From the NCBI GenBank assembly GCA_944321685.1, contig CALUMH010000014.1, positions 1-64,000 on the forward strand: DNA of 64,000 nucleotides. The letters are read 5' to 3'. Shown in pieces: positions 17,299 through 27,205 of this stretch. The translations under genes and the position numbers were made by a program. The notes beneath the pieces were generated by a model. That model saw only the letters and a list, made by a program, of their open reading frames with translations, searched no databases and was not told where the DNA came from. Every line of letters begins with the position of its first letter. Position 1 is the stretch's first letter. This DNA comes from an uncultured Muribaculaceae bacterium (GTDB lineage: Bacteria > Bacteroidota > Bacteroidia > Bacteroidales > Muribaculaceae).

Positions 17299-17341
17299 CC
17301 AAAAATGGTTGATTGCTTAAAATCAACCAAAAACGGTTGAT
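17294..17341. promoter_or_regulatory. Two tandem palindromic operators
   Basis: Two 20 bp palindromes stand at 17294-17313 and 17322-17341. Both have arms ATCAACC and GGTTGAT around a short A-rich centre, differing at one base. Centres are 28 bp apart. The first overlaps the -33 element of the SatD-like operon. They are good candidates for the binding sites of the SatD-like protein, which has a helix-turn-helix. Confidence 0.75.
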
Positions 17342-17728
17342 AATTCAGAATCAGAAGGTGTATCGAGTTGAGACGTGGTGTGCCGCACTGCTGTTTCAAA
17401 TAATGGTTAACATTTTAGTGTAAACTACATATAAATCACGTCTCTACATTTAGATTAGTTAGGAATCAGTTTGTTCAGGGTGGGGGCTCGCTTAGGCATG
17501 GTTAAGTATGTGCGTGGAATTATTTAAGGATGTTATGCTAAAAAATGTTACAACCGACAGGAAATTCGGCTATGAGAATTTAATGAAATAGGTGTTGCTG
17601 TACACTCGTTTATGTGGGAAATGTGCCATATCCCGGGCATGGGCGGCATACATTTCGCGTTTGCTATTGTGGGGAATAGTTTGTAAGTTTGTAATCTATT
17701 GACAATTATAAATCAAAAAACAATTTTC
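17342..17728. other. Non-coding stretch between divergent genes
   Basis: Contains an inverted repeat GAGACGTG (17370-17377) / CACGTCTC (17437-17444), which resembles the REP-like GTAGAGACGTG motif seen dispersed in some genomes, and the GH2 promoter near its right end. No gene is supported in the rest. Confidence 0.5.
17660..17691 (+). promoter_or_regulatory. Promoter of the GH2/GH16 operon
   Basis: TTTG (17660-17663), a 20 bp spacer and TAAGTTTG (17684-17691) fit the Bacteroidetes consensus. The GH2 start is 38 nt downstream. Confidence 0.75.
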
Positions 17729-19753
17729 ATGAATAACAGATTCATTTTTGCCGTTTCTTTGATTTTCCTGGGGCTTTTGCAAGGAATGGCGCAGCGCAAG
17801 GAAATATTGCTGAATGATAACTGGCAATTTAACTTGACGGGTTATTCAACCATGGTTGAGAAGATGCGCGTGGATTTGCCTCACACTTGGAATGCGCAAG
17901 ATGCGTTGACGGGCGACGTGGGGTATCATCGCGGCATAGGCAATTATGAAAAAACGATAAAGGTGCCTGACGACTGGAAAGGGCGGCGAATCTTTTTGAG
18001 GTTTGAGGGAGCCAATACAGTGACCGATGTTTTCGTCAATGGACGGCATGCGGGCCGCCACAAAGGCGGGTATGGAGCTTTCAATGTGGAAGTTACCGAT
18101 TACTTGGATTACGGGAAAGACAATGATTTGCTTGTGCGCGTCAATAATGGCGAAACGCTCGAAGTGATGCCTTTGTCGGGCGATTTCAATCATTATGGCG
18201 GAATTTATCGCGATGTCCATATAGTGGTTACCGGCAAGGTTGGTATTTCGATGCTCGACCATGGGTCGTGCGGAGTGCGGTTGGTGCAAGACAGCGTGAG
18301 CCGTGACCATGCCGATGTGAGGGCTATGGTGTCGTTGTCTAACGGCAGTGAAGAAAGTGTGAAAGCCACGCTGCGCCTGCGGTTGTCCGACGGGGAGAAG
18401 GAAGTGCTTGTAGTAGAAAAACCGGTGATTTTGCAAGCCGGGTGCGAGTCGTTGCATGAATTGCCGTTCTCGCTCGATGAGCCGCGCTTGTGGGACGGTC
18501 GTAACGACCCGTTCCGTTATAAAGTCGAAACCATGTTGTGCCGTAATGGCGAGGTATTAGATGTGGTGGAGCAGCGTTTGGGCCTTAGGTTTTATGATAT
18601 CGACCCCGATAAAGGATTTTTCCTTAACGGGAAGCATTTGCAATTGCATGGTGTGTGCCGCCACCAGGACCGTGCCGAGGTGGCAAATGCCTTGCGGCGG
18701 GAACTTCATGACGAAGACGCTGCGCTGATGTCGGAAATGGGGGTGAATGCAGTGCGTTTGGCGCATTATCCGCATTCGGCATATTTCTATGAATTGATGG
18801 ACAGCCTTGGCATGGTGGTGTGGGCCGAAATTCCTTTTGTGGGGCCCCAAGGCTTTGTCGATATTCCCGAATTCAAAGAGAATGGTCGGGAACAATTGGT
18901 TGAGATGATAAGGCAGCATTATAATCACCCGTCGATATGTGTTTGGGGGCTGTTCAACGAACTCGACGAAGCCGGGAATTCGCCTGTTCCGTATTTGAAA
19001 GAACTTAATGATTTGGCTCATGCCGAGGATCCCACGCGGCTCACGACCGCTGCATCAAATATTGATGGCGAATTGAATTTCGTCACCGATGTTATGGCAT
19101 GGAACCGTTATGACGGGTGGTATGGCAATATGCCTGCCGACCTTGGCAAATGGCTTGATGACAGGCATAGCCGTTACCCGGGATTGTGCATAGCCATAAG
19201 CGAATATGGCGGAGGTGCCAGTATTTATCATCAGCAGGATTCGGTGGTGAAATCGGTTCCGGTGAGTTGGTGGCATCCCGAAAATTGGCAGACGCGATAC
19301 CACATTGAAAATTGGCGGGAACTTTCGGCTCGTCGGTTTGTGTGGGGCAGTTTTGTGTGGAATATGTTTGACTTTGCCGCGGCACACAGGCGCGAGGGCG
19401 ACCGTCCGGGCATCAACGACAAGGGGCTTGTGACATATGACCGCAAAGTGAAGAAAGATGCATTTTATTTCTATAAGGCCAATTGGAACAAGGAAGAACC
19501 TGTGCTGTACCTTGCCGACAGGCGCAACACGCACAGAACGTTGAAAAAGCAAACGTTCATGGCATTTACCAATCAGCCGGAGGCTGAACTTATAATAAAT
19601 GGCCATAGCATGGGAAAGGTCAAGGCCGACGGCTTGTGTACTGCCACATGGCACGATGTGGAACTGTCTCCGGGCGAGAATGTGGTGACTGTGATTTCAG
19701 GCACGGGAAAGAAGCGACTCACCGATACTTACCGTTGTTATTTGCAGGATTAA
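17729..19753 (+). CDS. Exported glycoside hydrolase family 2 (beta-galactosidase-like)
   Basis: The 674-residue protein has a signal peptide (1-21, ending GMA), an N-terminal jelly-roll sugar-binding domain (about 25-170), an immunoglobulin-like domain (about 180-285) and a TIM barrel. The acid/base is E411 in WGLFNE and the nucleophile E492 in IAISEYGGG. GVCRHQD and RLAHYPHS are typical of GH2 beta-galactosidases. A short final Ig-like domain (DUF4982-like) ends the chain. The substrate could be a beta-galactoside or other beta-glycoside. It acts outside the cytoplasm. The GH16 gene follows by 31 bp, so both probably attack one glycan. Confidence 0.93.
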   Translation: MNNRFIFAVSLIFLGLLQGMAQRKEILLNDNWQFNLTGYSTMVEKMRVDLPHTWNAQDALTGDVGYHRGIGNYEKTIKVPDDWKGRRIFLRFEGANTVTDVFVNGRHAGRHKGGYGAFNVEVTDYLDYGKDNDLLVRVNNGETLEVMPLSGDFNHYGGIYRDVHIVVTGKVGISMLDHGSCGVRLVQDSVSRDHADVRAMVSLSNGSEESVKATLRLRLSDGEKEVLVVEKPVILQAGCESLHELPFSLDEPRLWDGRNDPFRYKVETMLCRNGEVLDVVEQRLGLRFYDIDPDKGFFLNGKHLQLHGVCRHQDRAEVANALRRELHDEDAALMSEMGVNAVRLAHYPHSAYFYELMDSLGMVVWAEIPFVGPQGFVDIPEFKENGREQLVEMIRQHYNHPSICVWGLFNELDEAGNSPVPYLKELNDLAHAEDPTRLTTAASNIDGELNFVTDVMAWNRYDGWYGNMPADLGKWLDDRHSRYPGLCIAISEYGGGASIYHQQDSVVKSVPVSWWHPENWQTRYHIENWRELSARRFVWGSFVWNMFDFAAAHRREGDRPGINDKGLVTYDRKVKKDAFYFYKANWNKEEPVLYLADRRNTHRTLKKQTFMAFTNQPEAELIINGHSMGKVKADGLCTATWHDVELSPGENVVTVISGTGKKRLTDTYRCYLQD

Positions 19754-19784
19754 ATAAAATCATACCTTATATAAAAATATTATT

Positions 19785-20876
19785 ATGGATGTAATGAAAT
19801 GTACCTTTTCTGCTGCATTGTTTGCAGTTAGTGTAGTTGTAGTGCCGGCCGTTACTGTTTCGGCCGAGGAGGTGGCGATGGGGAATTGCCGCAATTTCGA
19901 CGAGGTGCCGGTTGCGACCGGTACCGAGGCCGATGACGAGTATGAACTTATATTCAGCGACGAATTTGACGCTGCCGACGGTACGCAACCCGATGCCGAC
20001 AAGTGGGTTCGTTGTCCTCGTCAAAGTTCGACGTGGAACCGGTGGCTCTCAGACAGTGAAGAAGTGATTTATATAGAAGACGGCAAACTTGTGGCTCGCG
20101 CTATTCCCAATCCCGACCAGGATACCGACCCCGTCCCTATGATTACCGGCGGAGTACAGTCGAAAGGAAAATTTGATTTCAAGTATGGGAAAATAGAAGC
20201 ACGTATTCTCACCAATCCGCATAAAGGCAATTTCCCCGCATTTTGGATGATGCCTACCAACCAAAGTGGCGGATGGCCCACTTGCGGCGAAATAGATATA
20301 TGGGAACAAATCGATGCCCAAAATGTTGCCTATCATACTATACATTCCAATTGGACTTATAACCTTGGCAACAAAAATAATCCCAAGTCGTCGTTTAATG
20401 AAAATGTCGATATGAGCCAATATCACATTTATGGTTTCGAGTGGGATGAAACGTCGATGCGGTGGTATGTTGACGGCAAGCAAGTGGGAAGTTACGCGAA
20501 ATCGAACGATGCCGATGCTCTTGCCAAGGGGCAATGGCCTTTCGATAAAGAATTTTATATTATTCTTAACCAGTCGGTTGGAAATGGTTCATGGGCAGCC
20601 GATGCCGATGTTTCGCACACCTATGTGACTCTATTTGACTGGGTACGCGTTTACCAAAAGAAAAGCACGGGTGTGAACGGTGTGGTTGATAACAGCGGCA
20701 TGAAGATTAATGCCACCGATGGTTGCATACACATAAATTGCGACCGTCCGACCGAAGTAACCATATGCGACATTACCGGCAGGATGGTTTATCATGGCTC
20801 GACTGTTACGTCGGCCGATGTGGAAGTGTCGGGCGGCATATATATAGTAAACAACCAAAAGGTCCTTGTCCGCTGA
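19785..20876 (+). CDS. Secreted glycoside hydrolase family 16 with C-terminal sorting tail
   Basis: The 363-residue protein has a signal peptide (about 1-27) and a GH16 jelly-roll (about 50-300). The catalytic motif EIDIWE gives E169 (nucleophile), D171 and E174 (acid/base). FDFKYGKIEAR and DWVRVYQK are family blocks. GH16 enzymes cleave beta-1,3 or beta-1,4 glucans or galactans; laminarinase-like activity is plausible. The last 60 residues (DITGRMVYHGS and GGIYIVNNQKVLVR) resemble a type IX secretion sorting domain, implying transport to the surface or outside. It follows the GH2 gene by 31 bp. Confidence 0.92.
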   Translation: MDVMKCTFSAALFAVSVVVVPAVTVSAEEVAMGNCRNFDEVPVATGTEADDEYELIFSDEFDAADGTQPDADKWVRCPRQSSTWNRWLSDSEEVIYIEDGKLVARAIPNPDQDTDPVPMITGGVQSKGKFDFKYGKIEARILTNPHKGNFPAFWMMPTNQSGGWPTCGEIDIWEQIDAQNVAYHTIHSNWTYNLGNKNNPKSSFNENVDMSQYHIYGFEWDETSMRWYVDGKQVGSYAKSNDADALAKGQWPFDKEFYIILNQSVGNGSWAADADVSHTYVTLFDWVRVYQKKSTGVNGVVDNSGMKINATDGCIHINCDRPTEVTICDITGRMVYHGSTVTSADVEVSGGIYIVNNQKVLVR

Positions 20877-20904
20877 AAAGAAACGACCTCGGTTAAATAA
20901 AGCA

Positions 20905-20936
20905 ACAGGGCAGCACGTTTTCGTGTGCTGCCCTGT
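20905..20936. terminator. Bidirectional terminator between GH16 gene and glnN
   Basis: ACAGGGCAGCAC (20905-20916) pairs perfectly with GTGCTGCCCTGT (20925-20936) around an 8 nt loop. It lies between two convergent genes and can serve both. Confidence 0.8.
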
Positions 20937-20967
20937 ATTGTTTATGTGTGTTGTGGAAATGTGTGGA

Positions 20968-23157
20968 TTAGCGGATGAAAAGAAGTTCGCGATATTTGGG
21001 AAGAGGCCACATCTCGTCGTCAATCATCAGTTCGAGCTTGTCGATGTGGTAGCGTATCTCGTCGAATAGCGGTGCCACGGTGTCGTGGTAGGCGATGGCC
21101 TTGTCGCGCTGGTTCTCGATTTTGTTTGCCACCTTGCGGGCGTTGACCATCTGTGCCACTTTCTCGCGAATTATAGTCATGTGGCTTGCTATCTTTTCTA
21201 TCGAAATCATTTCGCTCGATGCGAGTTCGTCGAACTTCTCGGGTGGGAACAGAGTCTTGATTTTCGATACGTTGTCGAGCAGCACCGACTGGTAGCGCGT
21301 GGCCACCGGCAGGATGTGGTTGATGGCAAGGTCGCCCAGCACGCGTGCCTCGATTTGTATCTTCTTGGTGTAGATTTCCCACTTCACCTCGTTGCGGGCT
21401 TCAAGCTCCACCTTCGAGAACACGCCGGTATGCTTGAACATCTCTATGCTTTCGGGGCGTAGGTAGGCATCGAAAATCAGGGGTACCGATGTCTCGCAGT
21501 CGAGTCCGCGGCGGGCGGCCTCGGCTTTCCACTCCTCGCTGTAGCCGTTTCCGTCGAAGTGTATAGGCTTGGCGTATGCGATAAGGGCTTTCACCTCGCT
21601 AAGCACGGCATGCGTGAGTTGTTCGCCGGCAGCTATGCGGCGGTCGATGGCGGCGCGGAACTGGTTGAGCTGGTCGGCCACGGCGGCATTCAGCGCAATC
21701 AAGGCCGATGCGCAGTTGGCCGACGAACCGACGGCGCGGAATTCAAAGCGGTTGCCGGTGAAGGCAAACGGCGAAGTGCGGTTGCGGTCGGTGTTGTCGA
21801 TGAGCAGGTTGGGGATTTGGTAAACGCCGAGCGTTTTTCCCGTCTTCCCGGCCATGTCGATTATTTCATCCTTGTCGCTTGTTTCAAGGCGGTCGAGGAC
21901 TGCGCTAAGCTGCTTGCCCACGAATATCGAGATGATTGCCGGAGGAGCTTCGTTGGCTCCGAGCCGGTGCCCGTTGGTGGCCGATGAGATTGACGCCTTG
22001 AGCAGGCCGTTATGCCTATACACAGCGGCCATTACGTTGACAAAGAATGTGATGAATTGCAGGTTGCCGAGCGAAGTCTTGCCCGGGGCAAAAAGTTGCA
22101 CGCCGGTATCGGTGCCGAGGCTCCAGTTGTTGTGCTTGCCCGAGCCGTTTATTCCCTTGAAAGGCTTTTCATGCAACAGCACGCGGAAGTTGTGTCGGCG
22201 AGCCACGATTTCCATCAGTAGCATCAGCAGCAGGTTATGGTCGTTGGCAAGGTTGGTTTCCTCATATATAGGAGCCAGTTCAAACTGGTTGGGAGCAACT
22301 TCGTTGTGGCGCGTCTTTGCCGGGATGCCGAGTTTGTGGCACTCGATTTCCAGGTCGAGCATGAAAGCCTCCACGCGCGAAGGTATCGAGCCGAAGTAGT
22401 GGTCGTCGAGCTGCTGGTTCTTTGCGCTGTCGTGGCCCATGAGGGTGCGCCCGGTGAGCATCAAGTCGGGGCGAGCCGAGTAGAGCAATTCATCGACGAG
22501 GAAGTATTCCTGCTCCCAGCCAAGGTAGGAGTACACGTGCTTTACGGCCGGGTCGAACAGCTGCGCTACCGATGTGGCGGCCTTATCGACGCTGTTAAGC
22601 GCGCGCAGCAGCGGCATCTTGTAGTCGAGTGCCTCGCCGGTGTAGGAGATGAATATGGTGGGGATGCACAAGGTGTTGCCCAGGATGAATGCAGGTGACG
22701 AGATGTCCCAGGCCGAGTATCCGCGAGCCTCGAAAGTGTTGCGGATGCCGCCGTTGGGGAAACTCGATGCATCGGGTTCCTGCTGCACAAGCAACTTGCC
22801 GGTGAAGTCTTCAAGCACTCCGCCCTTGCCGTTGTGCTCGATAAACGAGTCGTGCTTTTCGGCAGTGCCGTCGGTGAGAGGGTGGAACCAGTGCGTGTAG
22901 TGCTTTGCACCGTTGTCAAGTGCCCATTGTTTCATGCCCTCGGCAACGCTGTCGGCAATTTCGCGGTCGAGCGGTTCCTTGTTGTCGATTGCGTAAACCA
23001 GTGCGTCGAAAGTTTTTTTCGGCAGGTATTCATACATCTTTTGGCGGTTGAACACATATTTGCCGAAGTATTGCGAAGGTTTCTCCTTGGGCATATTCAC
23101 TTCTACTGCCTTGTGGCTAAACGCTTCTTTAACGACTGTGAACCTTAGTTGTGACAT
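20968..23157 (-). CDS. glnN: Glutamine synthetase type III
   Basis: At 729 residues this has the length of GSIII, the dodecameric glutamine synthetase typical of Bacteroides relatives, which makes glutamine from glutamate, ammonia and ATP. Blocks include HWFHPLTDGTAEKHDSF, GWEQEYFLVD (metal-binding glutamates), RHNEVAPNQFELAP, GSGKHNNWSLGTDTG and NRTSPFAFTGNRFEFR. Unlike GSI it has an extended N-terminus and a C-terminal helical region (about 580-729). It is a single gene with a probable promoter at 23294-23323 and a leader of about 130 nt. Nitrogen control is expected in the family but not seen here. Confidence 0.97.
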   Translation of the reverse strand: MSQLRFTVVKEAFSHKAVEVNMPKEKPSQYFGKYVFNRQKMYEYLPKKTFDALVYAIDNKEPLDREIADSVAEGMKQWALDNGAKHYTHWFHPLTDGTAEKHDSFIEHNGKGGVLEDFTGKLLVQQEPDASSFPNGGIRNTFEARGYSAWDISSPAFILGNTLCIPTIFISYTGEALDYKMPLLRALNSVDKAATSVAQLFDPAVKHVYSYLGWEQEYFLVDELLYSARPDLMLTGRTLMGHDSAKNQQLDDHYFGSIPSRVEAFMLDLEIECHKLGIPAKTRHNEVAPNQFELAPIYEETNLANDHNLLLMLLMEIVARRHNFRVLLHEKPFKGINGSGKHNNWSLGTDTGVQLFAPGKTSLGNLQFITFFVNVMAAVYRHNGLLKASISSATNGHRLGANEAPPAIISIFVGKQLSAVLDRLETSDKDEIIDMAGKTGKTLGVYQIPNLLIDNTDRNRTSPFAFTGNRFEFRAVGSSANCASALIALNAAVADQLNQFRAAIDRRIAAGEQLTHAVLSEVKALIAYAKPIHFDGNGYSEEWKAEAARRGLDCETSVPLIFDAYLRPESIEMFKHTGVFSKVELEARNEVKWEIYTKKIQIEARVLGDLAINHILPVATRYQSVLLDNVSKIKTLFPPEKFDELASSEMISIEKIASHMTIIREKVAQMVNARKVANKIENQRDKAIAYHDTVAPLFDEIRYHIDKLELMIDDEMWPLPKYRELLFIR

Positions 23158-23293
23158 ACTGTTTTTTGTTTTGATTGAGTGGTTAAAGTCGGGGTTAAGT
23201 AACTACTATGCAGCATTATTGAAATTTCGTAACCTAAACATCTTTTTTACCAAATAATAGTTACCTGTGTGATTATTCTCTAAAAATATGCTG

Positions 23294-23323
23294 CAAATAT
23301 AGTCATATTGTTTTAAATGCAAA
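23294..23323 (-). promoter_or_regulatory. Probable promoter of glnN
   Basis: TTTG (23323-23320), an 18 bp spacer (one short of the usual range) and TATATTTG (23301-23294) lie on the minus strand. The rest of the 23158-23553 gap holds the Dabb/ABC-F terminator and no gene. Confidence 0.55.
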
Positions 23324-23436
23324 CTATTTCAGAGAAATTTTCTTTGAAAATGGCAATAAAGGTAGCTTTTTGCAATCATTTCCAGTGAAAGCATGAATGC
23401 GAGATGGCCGTGTGGCTGCATTGCGCATAAAAGGCG

Positions 23437-23483
23437 GACGGGGCAAGCCTTTGCCCAGTTGCTGGTGCAAGGCTTGCCCCGTC
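23437..23483 (-). terminator. Terminator of the ABC-F/Dabb operon
   Basis: GACGGGGCAAGCCTT (23437-23451) is perfectly complementary to 23469-23483: a 15 bp G/C-rich stem with a 17 nt loop. On the minus strand it is followed by CCGCCTTTTA. It lies 71 bp after the Dabb gene. Confidence 0.8.
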
Positions 23484-23553
23484 GTTGTCTTGGTGGCCTG
23501 TGTGGCGGCTTGTGCGGCGGTTGGTGACCATCTCGTTCTTGTGCGGCTGTGGG

Positions 23554-23847
23554 TTATATTTCGTAATCGACGCATGAGCGCATCATTCGCGCCTCGGCTA
23601 TGGTGTCGATTGCAGCCAAGTGCATGGGATGGTTGGAATATTTTTCCACATCTTCAAGTGTCGGCACTGTGGCTATCAGCACCAAGTCCCAGTTCTCCTT
23701 AGGGTTGATGTTCAGGCCCACTTCCATGCTTTGCAGCACGTCGATTAAGTCGGGTAGTGTGAGCAGCGTTTCCCTGAAACGGCGGGCGACCTCGCGGCGT
23801 TCGTCCAAGTCGCCTTCGAAACGGAAAGTTACGACGTGTTTAACCAT
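23554..23847 (-). CDS. Dabb-family (stress-responsive A/B barrel) protein
   Basis: The 97-residue protein is a dimeric alpha/beta barrel of the Dabb family: MVKHVVTFRF at the N-terminus, VGLNINPKENWDLVLIATV, and the end block HPMHLAAIDTIAEARMMRSCVDYEI. Family members occur in plants and bacteria and mostly lack a known reaction. ATG 23847 is used, because the family begins MVKHVV and the upstream frame overlaps the ABC-F gene. The ABC-F stop is 13 bp upstream, so the two share a transcript. Confidence 0.9.
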   Translation of the reverse strand: MVKHVVTFRFEGDLDERREVARRFRETLLTLPDLIDVLQSMEVGLNINPKENWDLVLIATVPTLEDVEKYSNHPMHLAAIDTIAEARMMRSCVDYEI

Positions 23848-23860
23848 ATATTTTAGTATT

Positions 23861-25480
<1,620 letters not shown>

Positions 25481-25576
25481 CTATAATCCCATGAAAATAC
25501 GCCTGCAAAGTTACGAAATATCGCCGTAATAATCGAACAAAATCGACAGATAAACGCAATAGAAATTGAAATTTAA

Positions 25577-25783
25577 GCAGTTAATGGAAAATCGCAGAAG
25601 AGCCGTAACGCGAAAGGCGGTTTCTATCCACCCGAGTTCAACCGAAAGTTCCGTGACGAGAGTGCAGCTTTCTCATTTGAAGAGGACAAGAACAGGAAAG
25701 GACAATACCACATATGCGTGAATGACATTCCGCTTGTGCAATGGTTCAGGCAGAAAGCAAATGAATGGAGAATCGATTTGTGA
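25577..25783 (+). pseudogene. Gene remnant, C-terminal fragment of unknown protein
   Basis: An open frame of 68 codons without an ATG follows a TAA at 25574-25576 and ends at TGA 25781-25783. It reads like a real coding end: GGFYPPEFNRKFRDES, FSFEEDKNRKGQYHIC and WFRQKANEWRIDL. I do not recognise the family. The lack of a start and the adjoining cargo genes suggest it is the end of a gene cut off during insertion or deletion of a mobile element. Confidence 0.5.
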
Positions 25784-25956
25784 ATTGCACCTACAAGGCA
25801 GGATAAAGGGCTGAAAATGTAGAATGTTGTTCTATATTTTATTCCCAAAAACAAATAAAAACATTAGAAGATATGGGGTTACCGAAAAAATCTCCTATCT
25901 TTGTAAGCGGATTGAGAAATCTCTTTCCGTACATATTGGAATAAAATAGAAGCGTT

Positions 25957-25971
25957 ATGCTTATCTTGTAA
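25957..25971 (+). CDS. Candidate four-codon leader peptide
   Basis: ATG CTT ATC TTG TAA encodes M-L-I-L. The TAA is also the base of the long helix starting at 25969, so a ribosome on this ORF would disrupt the helix. CTnDOT-type elements use a similarly minute leader peptide for translational attenuation of tetQ. Translation here is inferred only. Confidence 0.4.
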   Translation: MLIL

Positions 25972-26090
25972 GTTGGAAACGTAGGAAATTTCGGACTTGG
26001 TACAAGAGATGGCATAGTGGTTCTCACGCCATAGCGTGGGCTGCTATTACCATATCAGTGCCAAAGGTTTCCTACGACCTCCAACTTAGA

Positions 26091-26124
26091 CGTGGTAGCA
26101 TTGCAGTTCCACGCTCTTGCTTTT
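26091..26124 (+). terminator. Possible attenuator hairpin
   Basis: CGTGG (26091-26095) pairs with CCACG (26109-26113), and a run of T follows at 26120-26125 after a short spacer. The stem is only 5 bp, so termination would be weak. It overlaps a CAGTTCC (26104-26110) that can instead pair with GGAACTG (26141-26147). Confidence 0.35.
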
Positions 26125-26172
26125 TATAACTGCCTGTAAAGGAACTGGCAGGCATTGAATAGGACAACGTAT

Positions 26173-26862
26173 ATGGAACCACAATTTTGTCAAAGTTGCG
26201 GCATGCCCCTGACTGATGAGAACAGAGGAACCAATGCCGATGGAAGCCGTAGCGAGGATTATTGCGCCTATTGCTACAAAAACGGGGAGTTCACCCAAGA
26301 GTTCACAATGAACCAGATGATAGAATTTTGCCTGCAATTCTTAGACCAATGGAATGTACAGACGGGGTGTAAGTTGACTCCCATACAAACGAAAGAACAA
26401 ATGTTCCAACACTTTCCGCACCTGAAACGGTGGAAAGTGAAAGATGAACGGACACTGACGGAAAAAGCAACGCATTTGCTTTCCCAATGCGAGAACGTTA
26501 CCATAGTTTCCATTGATGCCAACGGTTATCCTCGTCCTGTGCAAATGTCCAAAATAGGTGCAAAGGGTTTCCATGAGGTTTGGATGGCGACAAGTGCTGA
26601 TTCCGTGAAAGTGCATGATTTTAAGACGAACAGTAAGGCAGGGCTTTGCTACGACCATTATGGGGATGGTGTTACCCTGCGTGGTATGGTAGAGATTGTT
26701 ACGGATGATTCCATCCGTAAGGATATGTGGCAAGACTGGTTCATTTATCATTTTCCCGGCGGAGCGAGCGACCCGAATTATGTACTTCTGCATTTCATTG
26801 GTACGGAAGCCACATTTTGGATAAATTGCGAATTTTCCCACTCTAACATCCAATACTTATGA
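26173..26862 (+). CDS. Zinc-ribbon plus pyridoxamine 5'-phosphate oxidase-like protein
   Basis: The 229-residue protein joins an N-terminal putative zinc ribbon (C6, C9, C38, C41; CQSCGMPL and YCAYC) with a C-terminal FMN-binding split barrel (about 95-229), shown by SQCENVTIVSIDANGYPRPV, VWMATSADSVKVHDF and AGLCYDHYGDGVTLRGMVEI. Such proteins are probably flavin-dependent oxidoreductases of unknown substrate. ATG 26173 is chosen over 26155, since the ribbon begins MEPQFCQSCG. It overlaps the next gene by 4 nt. It is more A/T-rich than the chromosome around it and follows a structured leader, which suggests transferred cargo. Confidence 0.88.
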   Translation: MEPQFCQSCGMPLTDENRGTNADGSRSEDYCAYCYKNGEFTQEFTMNQMIEFCLQFLDQWNVQTGCKLTPIQTKEQMFQHFPHLKRWKVKDERTLTEKATHLLSQCENVTIVSIDANGYPRPVQMSKIGAKGFHEVWMATSADSVKVHDFKTNSKAGLCYDHYGDGVTLRGMVEIVTDDSIRKDMWQDWFIYHFPGGASDPNYVLLHFIGTEATFWINCEFSHSNIQYL

Positions 26863-27203
26863 GAACTATCGTATCTGACACTCAAAACATAGCCGCTTGT
26901 GGTCTTTATTGCGGAGCCTGCCGTAAGTTCTTGGCAGAGAAATGTCCCGGATGCAAGCAAAATGAAAAGGCAACTTGGTGTAAAATCCGCTCATGTTGCC
27001 AAGAAAACAAGTTCAATACTTGTGCTGAATGCTCCCATGATGTCAAGGAATGCAAGTTGTTTTCCAACTGGATAGGCAAAGTATTCGCATTCCTGTTTAA
27101 TTCTGACCGTTTCGCTTGCATTCGTTATATTAAGGAACAAGGCGAACAAGCCTTCGCCGAAGAGATGACCAAACGTAAATGTCAAACCATCAAAAGAAAA
27201 TAA
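26859..27203 (+). CDS. DUF3795 cysteine-rich protein
   Basis: The 114-residue protein is a DUF3795 member, recognised by IAACGLYCGACRKFL, EKCPGCKQN and CQENKFNTCAEC. About ten cysteines in the first 70 residues imply a metal or Fe-S site. Its role is unknown. The start overlaps the zinc-ribbon gene by ATGA, and the DJ-1-like gene follows 2 bp after its stop, so the three are translated from one message. Confidence 0.88.
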   Translation: MRTIVSDTQNIAACGLYCGACRKFLAEKCPGCKQNEKATWCKIRSCCQENKFNTCAECSHDVKECKLFSNWIGKVFAFLFNSDRFACIRYIKEQGEQAFAEEMTKRKCQTIKRK

Positions 27204-27205
27204 AT

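Larger units (their letters stand above)
25896..26172 (+). ncRNA. Long structured leader of the cargo operon
   Basis: A TATCTTTG element at 25896-25903 predicts a start near 25910, leaving a leader of about 260 nt. It can form three nearly contiguous helices: 25969-25977 with 26080-26088 (9 bp), 25981-25988 with 26068-26075 (8 bp), and 25997-26003 with 26058-26064 (7 bp, one G-U). The apical part holds CACGC/GCGTG (26025-26029, 26034-26038) and alternatives. The helix begins exactly at the stop codon of a tiny leader ORF. It precedes three cargo genes and looks like an attenuator. I cannot assign it to a named RNA family. Confidence 0.6.
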
